The notes under the pieces are model-generated. The model did not search any database. It worked only from the letters and a program-made list of their open reading frames with translations, and was not told the DNA's origin. From positions 310,001-374,000 of the forward strand of contig NZ_PZYY01000006.1 in NCBI RefSeq assembly GCF_003047265.1: a stretch of 64,000 bases of DNA, read 5' to 3'. Position numbers and translations under genes: made by a program. This document shows, piece by piece, positions 1-8,191 of the stretch. Source of the DNA: Nocardioides terrigena (GTDB lineage Bacteria > Actinomycetota > Actinomycetes > Propionibacteriales > Nocardioidaceae). Numbering within the stretch: the stretch's first letter is position 1; every line of letters begins with the position of its first letter.

Positions 1-999
1 CCAGGCGGCGTCGATCACGATCATCTGTGCCGCGCAGCAGTTGTGGCCGGCGTTGTGGAGCCGCATCGAGACGATGTTCTCCGCTTGGAATCGCAGGTCG
101 GCCGGGGTCCACTCGCCGGGCACGACAATGACGGGCGAGACCCCGCCGAGCTCACTGGTGATCGGCTTGTTGAGCACGGGGCGCCCCTCCCGGCGCCGCG
201 TGGCCGAGTCCTTCCCGCGTCCCCACACGATGGCGTCGTGCGTCTCGACGCTGCCAGTGATGTGGACATGAGATATGCCGTCGTGGTTGCACAGATAGGC
301 GCCTTCGGTCGCGCCACCCTGAACCACACGCAGGAGGTCGGCCTCGATGAGAGGCGCGAGTGCGTGTCGGTAGACCGTCAACAGGTTGGCGAACGTGGGA
401 TTGATTTTGAGGATGGTCGCGCGGTGGTGGACGACCAGCTCGGTCAGCACGTCGAGTGGGCCGATGGAGGTGATGTTGCCCGCGCCCAGGACAAGCCCTA
501 CCCCTCCGGACACACCGGTTCGACTGGCATCAGCGCCGGAGTCGGTGCGCACGTCGGCTTCGCTCACGCCAGGCAGCGTCCACACCTCGGCGGAGAAGCC
601 GTGAAACAGCAACGCCTCGCGAGAGTCGAGCGGAAGCACCCGCCAGGCCAGCCGGCCGCCCGGTGCCTTCTTAGGGGTGATCGAACCGATGGGGGACACG
701 CCGCCCGCCAAGGTGGCGAGGGAATGGGCAACGGTGCCGAACCCGGCCAGCGTCGCGTACGGCCCGCTCAACCACTCCTCGCCCGCGAGAGCGGACTTGG
801 GGTCGAGGCCCTTGATGTCGAGAGCGGTGCGGGTCCAACGCTCAGCCACCCGAGCGACGGAGTCGTGGGTGCGAGCGATGAGTTCTCCACGTTCCCCGAG
901 GCTCATCGCGGCCCACGCCTTCGCGCCGGTGGACAACCGTTCGATGGCGGCGTCGAACCCGCTGACGTCAACGGGCGGTGCCGGGGTGACAAGCGACAT
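1..999 (-). CDS. Aldehyde dehydrogenase family protein (3' end outside window)
   Basis: The reverse strand stays open for 333 codons from an ATG at 999-997 to the window edge, so the C-terminus is missing. The start has a good ribosome site (AAGGAGAG, about 5 bases upstream). The translation contains the ALDH-like strand LGAGNI, followed later by ITSELGGVSPVIVV, which matches the Glu-containing signature of the PF00171 superfamily, and by HNAGHNCCA near the edge, where the catalytic Cys is expected. ALDHs oxidise aldehydes to acids with NAD(P)+. Its position divergent from a CYP153 operon suggests it acts on fatty aldehydes made from alkanes, which is inference. The opposite strand is also open across this stretch, but its translation resembles no protein. 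Confidence 0.85.
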   Translation of the reverse strand, partial: MSLVTPAPPVDVSGFDAAIERLSTGAKAWAAMSLGERGELIARTHDSVARVAERWTRTALDIKGLDPKSALAGEEWLSGPYATLAGFGTVAHSLATLAGGVSPIGSITPKKAPGGRLAWRVLPLDSREALLFHGFSAEVWTLPGVSEADVRTDSGADASRTGVSGGVGLVLGAGNITSIGPLDVLTELVVHHRATILKINPTFANLLTVYRHALAPLIEADLLRVVQGGATEGAYLCNHDGISHVHITGSVETHDAIVWGRGKDSATRRREGRPVLNKPITSELGGVSPVIVVPGEWTPADLRFQAENIVSMRLHNAGHNCCAAQMIVIDAAW

Positions 1000-1409
1000 C
1001 GTCTCTCCTTCTCGAGGTACACGGTCGTGCGTGATCACTAAAGGATGTGGCGTTCGGCACACGCGGCCCTAGAGGCCTAGAGCCAGAAATAGCGAATGCG
1101 ACTGTGCAGGGTTCCAAAGCGGCAGGGCGTGGCTCGTGGGTCGAAGGATGTCGATGGATCGCTGTCCTTCGATGAGGCCGTCGCCGTGTCACGCCGGACG
1201 TACAGCGCTGCTTGAGAAAAAGCGCTCCAGGCTCATCGCCCCCGCCTGGTTGCCGTGGGACGGCAGTTGGCTCGCTCGACAAAGTCGTGGCGCATATCTG
1301 GCGTCCCTGCATAAGACGGCGGTGGTGCTCGTCACGTTGACTCCGACTATCAGCACGAACAGCCCGCCGCGTCCCACGCGCGCAGCACCCCTTGCGAAAG
1401 GAACGAGAA
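1000..1409. other. Divergent intergenic region, ALDH / CYP153 operon 1
   Basis: This 410-base region lies between two divergent genes and should hold promoters for both. I see no gene in it. The clearest structure is a nested palindrome at 1141-1172, listed separately. A TTGACT hexamer lies near 1337, but no convincing -10 box follows at the usual distance. A run of A residues lies near 1217. Confidence 0.6.
1141..1172. promoter_or_regulatory. 32-bp nested palindrome upstream of CYP153 operon 1
   Basis: TCGAAGGA (1141-1148) is the exact reverse complement of TCCTTCGA (1165-1172). A second dyad, CGATGGATCG (1152-1161), shares the same centre. Only the three bases between the arms on each side break the symmetry. 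A dimeric regulator site is the simplest reading. The binding protein is not known from the sequence, and the AraC protein encoded at 5324-6343 is only one candidate. Confidence 0.45.
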
Positions 1410-1730
1410 ATGCCCACCGTCACCTTTGTCGAGCACGACGGCACTCCTCACACGATCGACTTCGTCGAGGGCCAATCGATGATGGAAGCCGCCACGAACA
1501 ACGCTGTTCCTGGCATCGAGGGCGACTGCGGTGGCGAGGCCGCGTGTGGCACCTGCCACATCATCATCACCGACGACTGGATCTCGACGACCGGAACGCG
1601 CAGCGATCGTGAGAGCCAGATGATCGAGATGTCGCCCGAGTGTCAGGCCAACTCTCGTCTGGCTTGTCAGCTGGTCGCCTCCAAAGCCATGGACGGGCTG
1701 AAGGTCCGCCTTCCCGAGTTCCAGATGTGA
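1410..1730 (+). CDS. [2Fe-2S] ferredoxin of CYP153 operon 1
   Basis: This 106-residue ferredoxin is of the adrenodoxin/putidaredoxin class. The cluster ligands are Cys40, Cys46, Cys49 and Cys86, in the C-x5-C-x2-C...C pattern (DCGGEAACGTC). Length is normal for the family. The ATG at 1410 is chosen over an upstream in-frame ATG at 1392 because AAAGGAAC precedes it at the right distance and the sequence MPTVTF aligns with the start of its paralogue at 6448. It should pass electrons from the reductase at 3187-4425 to the P450 at 1768-3168. Both ferredoxins in the window end in LPEFQM. It is the first gene of a three-gene operon. Confidence 0.95.
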   Translation: MPTVTFVEHDGTPHTIDFVEGQSMMEAATNNAVPGIEGDCGGEAACGTCHIIITDDWISTTGTRSDRESQMIEMSPECQANSRLACQLVASKAMDGLKVRLPEFQM

Positions 1731-1767
1731 TCCACGGACGACACACACCTCACGATAGGCGGACGAG

Positions 1768-3168
1768 ATGAAGACGAAGAAGAACGTGCTCGAGCGCGCG
1801 ATGGTCTCGGTGCAGACCAAGGTCCAGGCAACGGTGCCTGCCGAGCGGCAAGTCCAGGCCGCGCACATGGCCAAGAAGGCACAGCGTCTCGCCGGCAAGG
1901 GCAAGCCGCTCGTGCTCACCGAACGACCGATCCCGGACGCGGCGGACGTGCCGCTCGCCGAGCTTGATGTCAGCAATCCCTTCCTGTTCCGGCAAGGGAA
2001 GAGTCGTGACTACTTCAAGCGCCTTCGCGAGGAGGCCCCTGTCCACTACATGCCCGATAGCCCGTTCGGTCCGTTCTGGTCGATCACGCGCTACGAGGAC
2101 ATTCGGGCCGTCGACACCAATGCGGAGGTCTTCTCGGCCGAACCGGTCATCGTGATGGGGGACATCCCGTTGGAGATCGCGATGTTCATCGCCATGGATC
2201 CGCCGCGGCACGACACCCAGCGCAAGGCCGTCCAGGGTGTCGTCGCACCCAAAAACCTCAAGGAGATGGAGTCGCTCATCCGGGAGCGAATCGTCGAGGT
2301 GCTAGACAGCCTGCCGACCGACCGGCCGTTCGACTGGGTGGACCGGGTCTCGATCGAGATCACGGGGCGCATGCTGGCGACGCTGCTCGACTTCCCCTAC
2401 GAGCAGCGCCGCAAGCTTACGTACTGGTCCGATGCGATCAGCGGCACCACGGAGGGCACCGGCGGCATCACGCACCAGGACGAGTTCTTCAAGGCGACGG
2501 CTGAGCTCGCTCGGGAGTTCATCGCTCTGTGGCACGACAAGGCTGCGCGCAGGGAGCAGGGGGAGACGGGTTTCGACCTCGTCACCCTCATGCAGTCCTC
2601 CGATGAAACCAAGGACATGATCTCGCGCCCCCTCGAGTTCCTCGGCAACCTGACGCTGCTGATCGTCGGCGGCAACGACACCACCCGGAACTCCATGTCT
2701 GGCGGGGTGCTGGCGCTGCACCAGAACCGGGATCAGTTCGAGAAGTTGAAGGCCAATCCCGACCTCATCCCCAACATGGTCTCGGAGATCATCCGCTGGC
2801 AGACCCCTCTGGCCTACATGCGTCGCATCGCGACGCGCGACGTGCACTTTGGCGGACAGTTCATCCGCAAGGGCGACAAGATCATCATGTGGTACGCGTC
2901 CGGCAACCGCGACGAGGCCCAGTTCGACGACCCCGACGCCTTCCGCATTGATCGTGCCAACGCCCGCCACCACATGTCTTTCGGGTTTGGTGTGCACCGT
3001 TGCATGGGCAACCGGCTCGCCGAGATGCAGCTGCGCATCCTCTGGGAGGAGCTGTTGGCCCGGTTCGACCAGATCGAGGTCATCGGCGAACCCACGTACG
3101 TCCAGTCCAACTTCGTGAGGGGTTATGGACGGATGATCGTGCAGCTCACGCCTAAGTCCGACGGCTGA
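1768..3168 (+). CDS. Cytochrome P450, CYP153 family alkane hydroxylase (copy 1)
   Basis: This is a complete 466-residue soluble P450. The I-helix reads GGNDTTRNSMSGG (about residue 300), the K-helix ExxR region is SEIIRWQTPLAYMRR, and the heme loop is FGFGVHRCMG with the Cys ligand at 412. Recognisable CYP153 stretches include FGPFWSITRYEDI, VQGVVAPKNLKEMES and IRWQTPLAYMRR. CYP153 enzymes hydroxylate the terminal carbon of medium-chain alkanes and related compounds, using a ferredoxin and ferredoxin reductase as here. The gene lies 37 bases after its ferredoxin and 18 bases before its reductase. The exact substrate (n-alkane, cycloalkane, terpene or fatty acid) cannot be read from the sequence. 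Confidence 0.92.
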   Translation: MKTKKNVLERAMVSVQTKVQATVPAERQVQAAHMAKKAQRLAGKGKPLVLTERPIPDAADVPLAELDVSNPFLFRQGKSRDYFKRLREEAPVHYMPDSPFGPFWSITRYEDIRAVDTNAEVFSAEPVIVMGDIPLEIAMFIAMDPPRHDTQRKAVQGVVAPKNLKEMESLIRERIVEVLDSLPTDRPFDWVDRVSIEITGRMLATLLDFPYEQRRKLTYWSDAISGTTEGTGGITHQDEFFKATAELAREFIALWHDKAARREQGETGFDLVTLMQSSDETKDMISRPLEFLGNLTLLIVGGNDTTRNSMSGGVLALHQNRDQFEKLKANPDLIPNMVSEIIRWQTPLAYMRRIATRDVHFGGQFIRKGDKIIMWYASGNRDEAQFDDPDAFRIDRANARHHMSFGFGVHRCMGNRLAEMQLRILWEELLARFDQIEVIGEPTYVQSNFVRGYGRMIVQLTPKSDG

Positions 3169-3186
3169 CACGAGGACGAGAGACTC

Positions 3187-4425
3187 ATGGGCACAGCTCG
3201 CGTCATCATCGTCGGAGCCAGTCATGCCAGCGCCCAAATGTGCGCCAGCCTGCGCCAGGACGGCTGGACTGGGGAGATCCTCCTGCTTGGCGACGAGCCG
3301 GGGCTGCCGTACCAACGCCCGCCGTTGTCCAAGGCCTACCTCGCCGGGAAACTCAGTCCTGACGAGCTCCTCATCCGCAAGCCGGACTTCTATCTCAAGC
3401 AGGAAGTCAGGTTTCGCCCAGCACGCGTGGTGAAGCTGCACCCGGACGCCCTCCAAGTCGAGCTGGAGGACGGGGAAGTCCTCGACTTCGACCACTTGGC
3501 CCTGTGCCTAGGGGCACGCCCACGGCGACTGAGCCTGCCTGGCGCCCACCTCAACGGAGTGCACTACCTGCGGGGTGCCGCCGACATCCAGGGGATCCAG
3601 GCCGACCTGCCGACGAGCAAGCACGCCGTGATCATTGGCGGCGGATACATCGGCCTGGAGACAGCAGCCTCCCTCCGTCAGCTGGGCCTCACCGTCACCG
3701 TGCTCGAGACGGCCGGGCGCGTGCTCCAGCGAGTGACCGCACCCGAGGTCTCGACGTTCTACGAGCGGATTCATCGTGAAGAAGGCATTGACCTTCGCAC
3801 GGACGTCGAGGTCCTCGCGCTTGAGGGCGGCGATCGCGTACGTGGAGTGCTGCTCGCAGGCGACGAGGTACTGCAAGCGGATCTTGCCATCGTGGGGATC
3901 GGTGTCGTCCCAAACGTGGAGCTCGCCCAGGAGGCCGGGCTCGCGGTGTCGGATGGCATCGTCATCGACGGTCATGGCCAAACCGATCATGCCCACATCT
4001 ACGCCGCGGGTGACTGCGCCAACTACTTCGATGCCCGCTATGGCCGTCGGCTGCGTCTAGAGTCAGTCCCGAACGCAGTGGAGCAGGCAAAGACGGTCGC
4101 CGCCACGATCTGTGGCAAAGACAAGGAGATCTCCGGACTGCCATGGTTCTGGTCGGATCAGTACGACCTGAAGCTCCAGATCGCTGGTCTGAGCGCCGGT
4201 TATGAAGAGGTGGTCCTGCGTGGCGATCCAAGCGTGGGCCGCGACTTCGCCTGCTTCTACCTGAACGAAGGCCGAATTATCGCGGCCGACTGCGTCAACA
4301 GGCCGCAGGAATTCATGTTTAGCAAGAGGGCCATCGGGGCCAACCTCGCGCCGCAGCGCAAATTACTGGCCGACCCCGACACCGCTCTGGCGTCCCTGCT
4401 GCAAGTCGCGGAGAGTGCGGGCTGA
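3187..4425 (+). CDS. NAD(P)H:ferredoxin reductase of CYP153 operon 1
   Basis: This 412-residue flavoprotein belongs to the putidaredoxin/rubredoxin reductase family. It has an N-terminal FAD dinucleotide fold (VIIVGASHAS), the PYQRPPLSKAYL segment typical of the family, a central NAD(P)H fold (VIIGGGYIGLETAASLR), and the second FAD motif IYAAGDCA. It takes electrons from NAD(P)H and reduces the [2Fe-2S] ferredoxin that feeds the P450. It starts 18 bases after the P450 stop, behind GAGGACGAGAG. It is the last intact gene of operon 1, and decayed IS and P450 sequence begins just downstream. Confidence 0.94.
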   Translation: MGTARVIIVGASHASAQMCASLRQDGWTGEILLLGDEPGLPYQRPPLSKAYLAGKLSPDELLIRKPDFYLKQEVRFRPARVVKLHPDALQVELEDGEVLDFDHLALCLGARPRRLSLPGAHLNGVHYLRGAADIQGIQADLPTSKHAVIIGGGYIGLETAASLRQLGLTVTVLETAGRVLQRVTAPEVSTFYERIHREEGIDLRTDVEVLALEGGDRVRGVLLAGDEVLQADLAIVGIGVVPNVELAQEAGLAVSDGIVIDGHGQTDHAHIYAAGDCANYFDARYGRRLRLESVPNAVEQAKTVAATICGKDKEISGLPWFWSDQYDLKLQIAGLSAGYEEVVLRGDPSVGRDFACFYLNEGRIIAADCVNRPQEFMFSKRAIGANLAPQRKLLADPDTALASLLQVAESAG

Positions 4426-4454
4426 TGGCAAGTGGAAGGCAGGTACGGTCGGCG

Positions 4455-4715
4455 AAGAGCGCTCCGCCCAGCTCCGTGAGCTCGGCGTGGATGCGGCCAT
4501 ACGCGTAGCTCCCGCGTCAGGCGACATCGACCTCCCGGATGAGACCGGTCAGCCAGTGGCGGCGCAGTTGCGTCGCCGATGTGGGACGGCGTTTGCAGCG
4601 GTAGTAGGCCTATCGCGACACCCCGAGGACCTGGCAGCACTTGTCGACGGGAACCCCGGCGTCGGCGAGACGGTCGATCACCGGGTGGATCCACTTTGGG
4701 TGGAGCTGGTCCTGA
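4455..4715 (-). mobile_element. IS3-family transposase (OrfB) remnant
   Basis: The reverse strand translates as HPKWIHPVIDRLADAG, then DKCCQVLGVSR, a stop, AYYRCKRRPTSATQLRR, LTGLIREVDVA, a second stop, and RGSYAYGRIHAELT. This is the N-terminal part of an IS3-type OrfB transposase. It is broken by in-frame stops at 4610-4612 (where a Gln codon is expected) and 4517-4519. No catalytic DDE core or terminal repeats remain. Its upstream edge abuts the truncated P450 gene at 4719, so the insertion or a later deletion probably removed the N-terminal half of that P450. Confidence 0.75.
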
Positions 4716-4718
4716 TCG

Positions 4719-5223
4719 ATGCTGCTCCTTGTTGCTGGGAACGAGACCACGACGAACCTGTTGGGCGGGATGTTCGAGACCTTTGCGCGCAACCCAGAGC
4801 AGTATGACCGCGTCCGGGAGAACCCTGACCTGATTCCGATGGCGATCGAGGAGCACATGCGATTCTCCAGCCCCATCCAGAATCTGTACCGCTACACGGC
4901 GCGCCGACTACGATGTTGCTGGTGTCAAAATTCCCAAAGGGTCAAGGGTGCTTCTCTCCTTCGGTGCCGCGAATCGAGACCCCGTTGCGTTCGAGGATCC
5001 CAACACCTACCGCGCTGACCGCAACCCCAAGATGCACGTCGGGTTCGGTCACGGCGCACACCTCTGTGTCGGAGCACCCTTGGCACGGATGGAAGCCCAC
5101 GCCGTCCTCACGGAACTCATCGACCGCGTATCGCGGATCGAGCTGTCTGGTGATCCGACATGGTCGACCAACAGTTCGTTGCGCGGGCCCACCAGGCTCG
5201 CAGTTCGATTCGTCACCACGTGA
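4719..5223 (+). pseudogene. Cytochrome P450 C-terminal fragment, frameshifted
   Basis: The first frame gives the I-helix MLLLVAGNETTTNLLGG and the K-helix EEHMRFSSPIQNLYR. After a frame change near 4900-4906 the second frame continues DYDVAGVKIPKGSRVLLSFG and reaches the heme loop FGHGAHLCVGAPLARME. The N-terminal half is absent because the sequence begins at the IS3 remnant. It is not a CYP153: the heme loop and I-helix differ clearly from those of both flanking copies. It cannot make an active enzyme. It records a third P450 that once stood in this cluster. Confidence 0.9.
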
Positions 5224-5323
5224 TGCTCACTTCCTGCGGGTGGCCTGCCCCAGGTCCCACGCCGCAGTTCTGTTGAGCTGGCTATCGATGGCCATGACGG
5301 GCGCGTTCCTCACTTGCGCATCC

Positions 5324-6343
5324 TCACCCCGGTCCGCGTCGACCCACTTTGCGGAACTCGCTTGGCGACTGCCCGGTCCAGCGCCTGAAGGCGTGAGAGA
5401 AGTTCGGCAGGTCGCTGTAGCCGAGATCGACGGCGATCTGACTGATCGTCAGGGAGTGGTCGAGCAGTCGGACGATGGCCCTCTCGCGTAGTAGGGATTG
5501 TCGAACCTCCCGGAAGGTCGTCCCCTCGTCGTCAAGTCGTCTCTTCATGGTGCTGGTGGAGACGCCGAGGAGTGCTGCGACCTCCTGGCTGCTGCTACGC
5601 CCGGGATCCTCCTCGAGCAGTCGCCTCACGCTCTCCGTAACGCTGGTGGCACTGGTGTTCCGCTCAAGCGTGCGGCTCAGCTCGGCGATGGCCAGGCGGT
5701 AAGCAAGCGGGTCTGGGAATCGGCAGCGGGCCTGAAGCGTCTCGGCGGGCACGTCGATGAAGGATGCATGCGCGTCGAATGCCAGACGTCCGGTCAGGAG
5801 ATCTATGTAGCCCTCCGGAAACTGGGGGGCCTTCCAGGCCAGGTGCAGTGTTACGCCTGGCAGCGTGCCGGCCAGCATGTCGAGCAGTCGAAGCAAAGCC
5901 GCGCCACCGTAGGTGATGACCAGGCAGTCGAGATCGGGGTCGCCGGTGTGGCCGCTGAGGCCTACCGTCAGGCTGCGCTGGCCCTGGTGGAAGTGGGGGC
6001 GAAGGGCCCCGGAGATGACGGGCAGGTACCCGAGCAGCTCGAAGACCTCGGTGACGGATCCAGCGCTGACCAGGGGAAGGCTCAAGGGACCAAACGAGGT
6101 CAGCTGGGCCCTCTCGGCGAATGCGAGCCCGAGGTGGGTGGCGCCTTCGGGGTCGAGGTCGGGGTAGACCTCGCGGAACCAGCGGATCGGCACCTGTCGG
6201 TCGTGCCGGACCAGATCCAGCTCGGACGTCCCCTGGTGGTCGATGATCCGACGAAAGTGGGCCACGGCGTCGGGCTCGAGTGCGTCGCTGTTCAAGAGCT
6301 GGACGAACGCCAGCGGAGGCACCCCGGGCTCGTGAGCCTTCAT
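5324..6343 (-). CDS. AraC-family transcriptional regulator beside the CYP153 operons
   Basis: This 339-residue protein has an N-terminal ligand-sensing region of the type seen in AraC regulators with an arabinose-binding-like domain (PLAFVQLL..., LLGYLPVISGALRPHF). Its C-terminus is a double HTH: SSQEVAALLGVSTSTMKRRL, then LTISQIAVDLGYSDLPNFSHAFRRWTGQSPSEFR. A longer reading frame begins at 6436, but the ATG at 6343 is preceded by a perfect AGGAGG. It is divergent from CYP153 operon 2, with only 104 bases between the starts. An AraC-family protein, CypR, is known to control CYP153 in Dietzia, so an alkane-responsive activator is the likely role. The inducer is unknown. Confidence 0.88.
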   Translation of the reverse strand: MKAHEPGVPPLAFVQLLNSDALEPDAVAHFRRIIDHQGTSELDLVRHDRQVPIRWFREVYPDLDPEGATHLGLAFAERAQLTSFGPLSLPLVSAGSVTEVFELLGYLPVISGALRPHFHQGQRSLTVGLSGHTGDPDLDCLVITYGGAALLRLLDMLAGTLPGVTLHLAWKAPQFPEGYIDLLTGRLAFDAHASFIDVPAETLQARCRFPDPLAYRLAIAELSRTLERNTSATSVTESVRRLLEEDPGRSSSQEVAALLGVSTSTMKRRLDDEGTTFREVRQSLLRERAIVRLLDHSLTISQIAVDLGYSDLPNFSHAFRRWTGQSPSEFRKVGRRGPG

Positions 6344-6447
6344 CCTGCCTCCTGAGCCGAAATCACAACATATTGACGCGGGTGACCATAGCCACAGCGC
6401 CACCGGAGCGCAAACACTTGACTCACGTTCAAGCAAGGAGCTGTTTC
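6344..6447. promoter_or_regulatory. Divergent promoter region, AraC regulator / CYP153 operon 2
   Basis: This 104-base gap must carry both promoters. TTGACG (6373-6378) and TTGACT (6418-6423) are possible -35 hexamers, without clear -10 partners on the plus strand. On the minus strand TATGTT just upstream of the regulator is a possible -10. An imperfect inverted repeat, CTTGA (6417-6421) / TCAAG (6429-6433), lies close to the ferredoxin start and could be an operator. The region is unusually AT-rich near 6360-6375. Confidence 0.4.
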
Positions 6448-6768
6448 ATGTCAGATGTCACCTTCATCTCCCACGACGGAGAGAAGCGCGAGGCACCCCT
6501 TGAGGAGGGTGCGTCCCTCATGCAGATCGCGGTCGACAACATGGTGCCCGGGGTCGACGGCGACTGCGGCGGAGAGGCCGCGTGTGGCACGTGCCACGTG
6601 ATTGTCGATGACCAGTGGGTCGCCGAGGTCGGCCGTTCAGGTCCGGTCGAGGAGGAGATGCTCGCCATGAACCCCGAGCGCGAGCCGGCGTCTCGTCTGG
6701 CGTGCCAGATGCGCGTGAGCGAGAACTGGGACGGCCTCGTCGTTCGACTCCCCGAATTCCAGATGTGA
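6448..6768 (+). CDS. [2Fe-2S] ferredoxin of CYP153 operon 2
   Basis: This 106-residue ferredoxin is paralogous to the one at 1410-1730. Cluster ligands are Cys40, Cys46, Cys49 and Cys86 (DCGGEAACGTC ... SRLACQM). The ATG at 6448 is chosen because AAGGAG lies about 8 bases upstream and the alignment with copy 1 starts here; the longer open frame from 6280 runs back over the divergent promoter. It should carry electrons to the P450 that begins 22 bases downstream. The two ferredoxins keep the same length and tail but differ across the 55-80 region, so they may have partner preferences. Confidence 0.95.
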   Translation: MSDVTFISHDGEKREAPLEEGASLMQIAVDNMVPGVDGDCGGEAACGTCHVIVDDQWVAEVGRSGPVEEEMLAMNPEREPASRLACQMRVSENWDGLVVRLPEFQM

Positions 6769-6790
6769 CCGACGAGAGGAAGACCGCGTC

Positions 6791-8191
6791 ATGACGACCC
6801 TGACTACCGTGACCGACGCCGTGACTGAGCGAGTTCAGTCCGTCGTCCCTATGCAGATGCAGATCCGTGGGGCGCACCTATACGACAAGACCCGTCGTTT
6901 CGTGACACGGACCAATGGACAAAAGATCTTCGTCGAGGAGCCCATCCCCCCCGTGGAGGAGGTCGCCCTCGCCGATATCGACCTGAGCAACCCGTTCCTG
7001 TACCGGCAGGGCAGGTGGCAGGAGTACTTCGAGCGGGTGCGCAACGAGGCCCCCGTGCACTTTCAGGCCAAGAGCCCTTTCGGTCCCTTCTGGTCGGTCA
7101 CCCGGCACGCCGATATCGTCGCAGTCGACAAGGACCATGAGACCTTCTCGGCGGAGCCCTTCATTATCATCGGCGAGCCTCCGCGGTTCATGGATGTCGC
7201 CATGTTCATTGCGATGGACCCGCCCAAGCACGACCGCCAGCGCGCTGCCGTCCAGGGCGTCGTGGCTCCCAAGAATCTGCGGGAGATGGAGGGGCTGATC
7301 CGCTCGCGCGTCCAAGAGGTGCTAGACGATCTCCCGATCGGTGAGCCCTTCAACTGGGTCGACCGCGTCTCGATCGAGCTCACTGCGCGCATGTTGGCAA
7401 CCTTGCTGGACTTCCCCTACGAGGAGCGCCGAAAGCTCGTCGAGTGGTCAGACTTGGCTAGCTCTATGGAGCAGGCCAACGGCGGTCCTTCGGACAACGA
7501 TGAGGTGTTCCGCGGGTTCGTCGACGCAGCGCGAGGGCTGAGTGCCCTGTGGCGCGACAAAGAGGCGCGGCTCGCGGCCGGCGAGGAGCCGGGCTTCGAC
7601 CTGATCACGATGCTGCAGAGCAACGAGGACACCAAGGACCTGATCGATCGTCCGATGGAGTTCCTGGGCAATCTCACCCTGCTCATCGTCGGCGGCAACG
7701 ACACCACGCGGAACTCCATGAGCGGCGGTGTCCTCGCACTGAACCGGTTCCCCGACCAGTTCGAGAAGCTCAAGGCCAACCCCGACCTCATCCCGAACAT
7801 GGTCTCGGAGATCATCCGCTGGCAGACACCCTTGGCCTACATGCGCCGCGTGGCCAAGAAGGACACGATGCTCAACGGACAGTTCATCCGCAAGGGAGAC
7901 AAGCTCGTGATGTGGTATGCCTCGGGCAACCGCGACGAGCGCGTGTTCGACCGGCCGGACGACCTGATCATCGACCGACGCAACGCTCGCAACCACATCT
8001 CCTTCGGTTTCGGTGTCCACCGGTGCATGGGCAACCGACTGGCGGAGATGCAGCTGCGAATCCTGTGGGAGGAGCTGCTGCCGCGCTTCGACAAGATCGA
8101 GGTCGTCGACGAACCGGAGTACGTCCAGTCCAACTTCGTGCGCGGCATCAGCAGGCTGATGGTCCAGCTGACGCCGAAGACCGACGCGTGA
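6791..8191 (+). CDS. Cytochrome P450, CYP153 family alkane hydroxylase (copy 2)
   Basis: This 466-residue P450 has the same length as copy 1. It has the I-helix GGNDTTRNSMSGGVLALN, the K-helix SEIIRWQTPLAYMRR, and the heme loop FGFGVHRCMG with Cys412. By eye it is close to well-studied CYP153A sequences across FGPFWSVTRHADI, VQGVVAPKNLREMEG and HISFGFGVHRCMG. It probably hydroxylates terminal carbons of alkanes or similar chains. Its stop overlaps the GTG start of its reductase, so the two are translationally coupled. The N-terminal 60 residues and the 230-260 region differ most from copy 1, which suggests a different substrate range. Confidence 0.93.
   Translation: MTTLTTVTDAVTERVQSVVPMQMQIRGAHLYDKTRRFVTRTNGQKIFVEEPIPPVEEVALADIDLSNPFLYRQGRWQEYFERVRNEAPVHFQAKSPFGPFWSVTRHADIVAVDKDHETFSAEPFIIIGEPPRFMDVAMFIAMDPPKHDRQRAAVQGVVAPKNLREMEGLIRSRVQEVLDDLPIGEPFNWVDRVSIELTARMLATLLDFPYEERRKLVEWSDLASSMEQANGGPSDNDEVFRGFVDAARGLSALWRDKEARLAAGEEPGFDLITMLQSNEDTKDLIDRPMEFLGNLTLLIVGGNDTTRNSMSGGVLALNRFPDQFEKLKANPDLIPNMVSEIIRWQTPLAYMRRVAKKDTMLNGQFIRKGDKLVMWYASGNRDERVFDRPDDLIIDRRNARNHISFGFGVHRCMGNRLAEMQLRILWEELLPRFDKIEVVDEPEYVQSNFVRGISRLMVQLTPKTDA

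Noticed and set aside
43..1041. A 332-codon plus-strand frame
   Set aside because: It lies opposite a clear aldehyde dehydrogenase that is open to the window edge, and its translation resembles no protein family.
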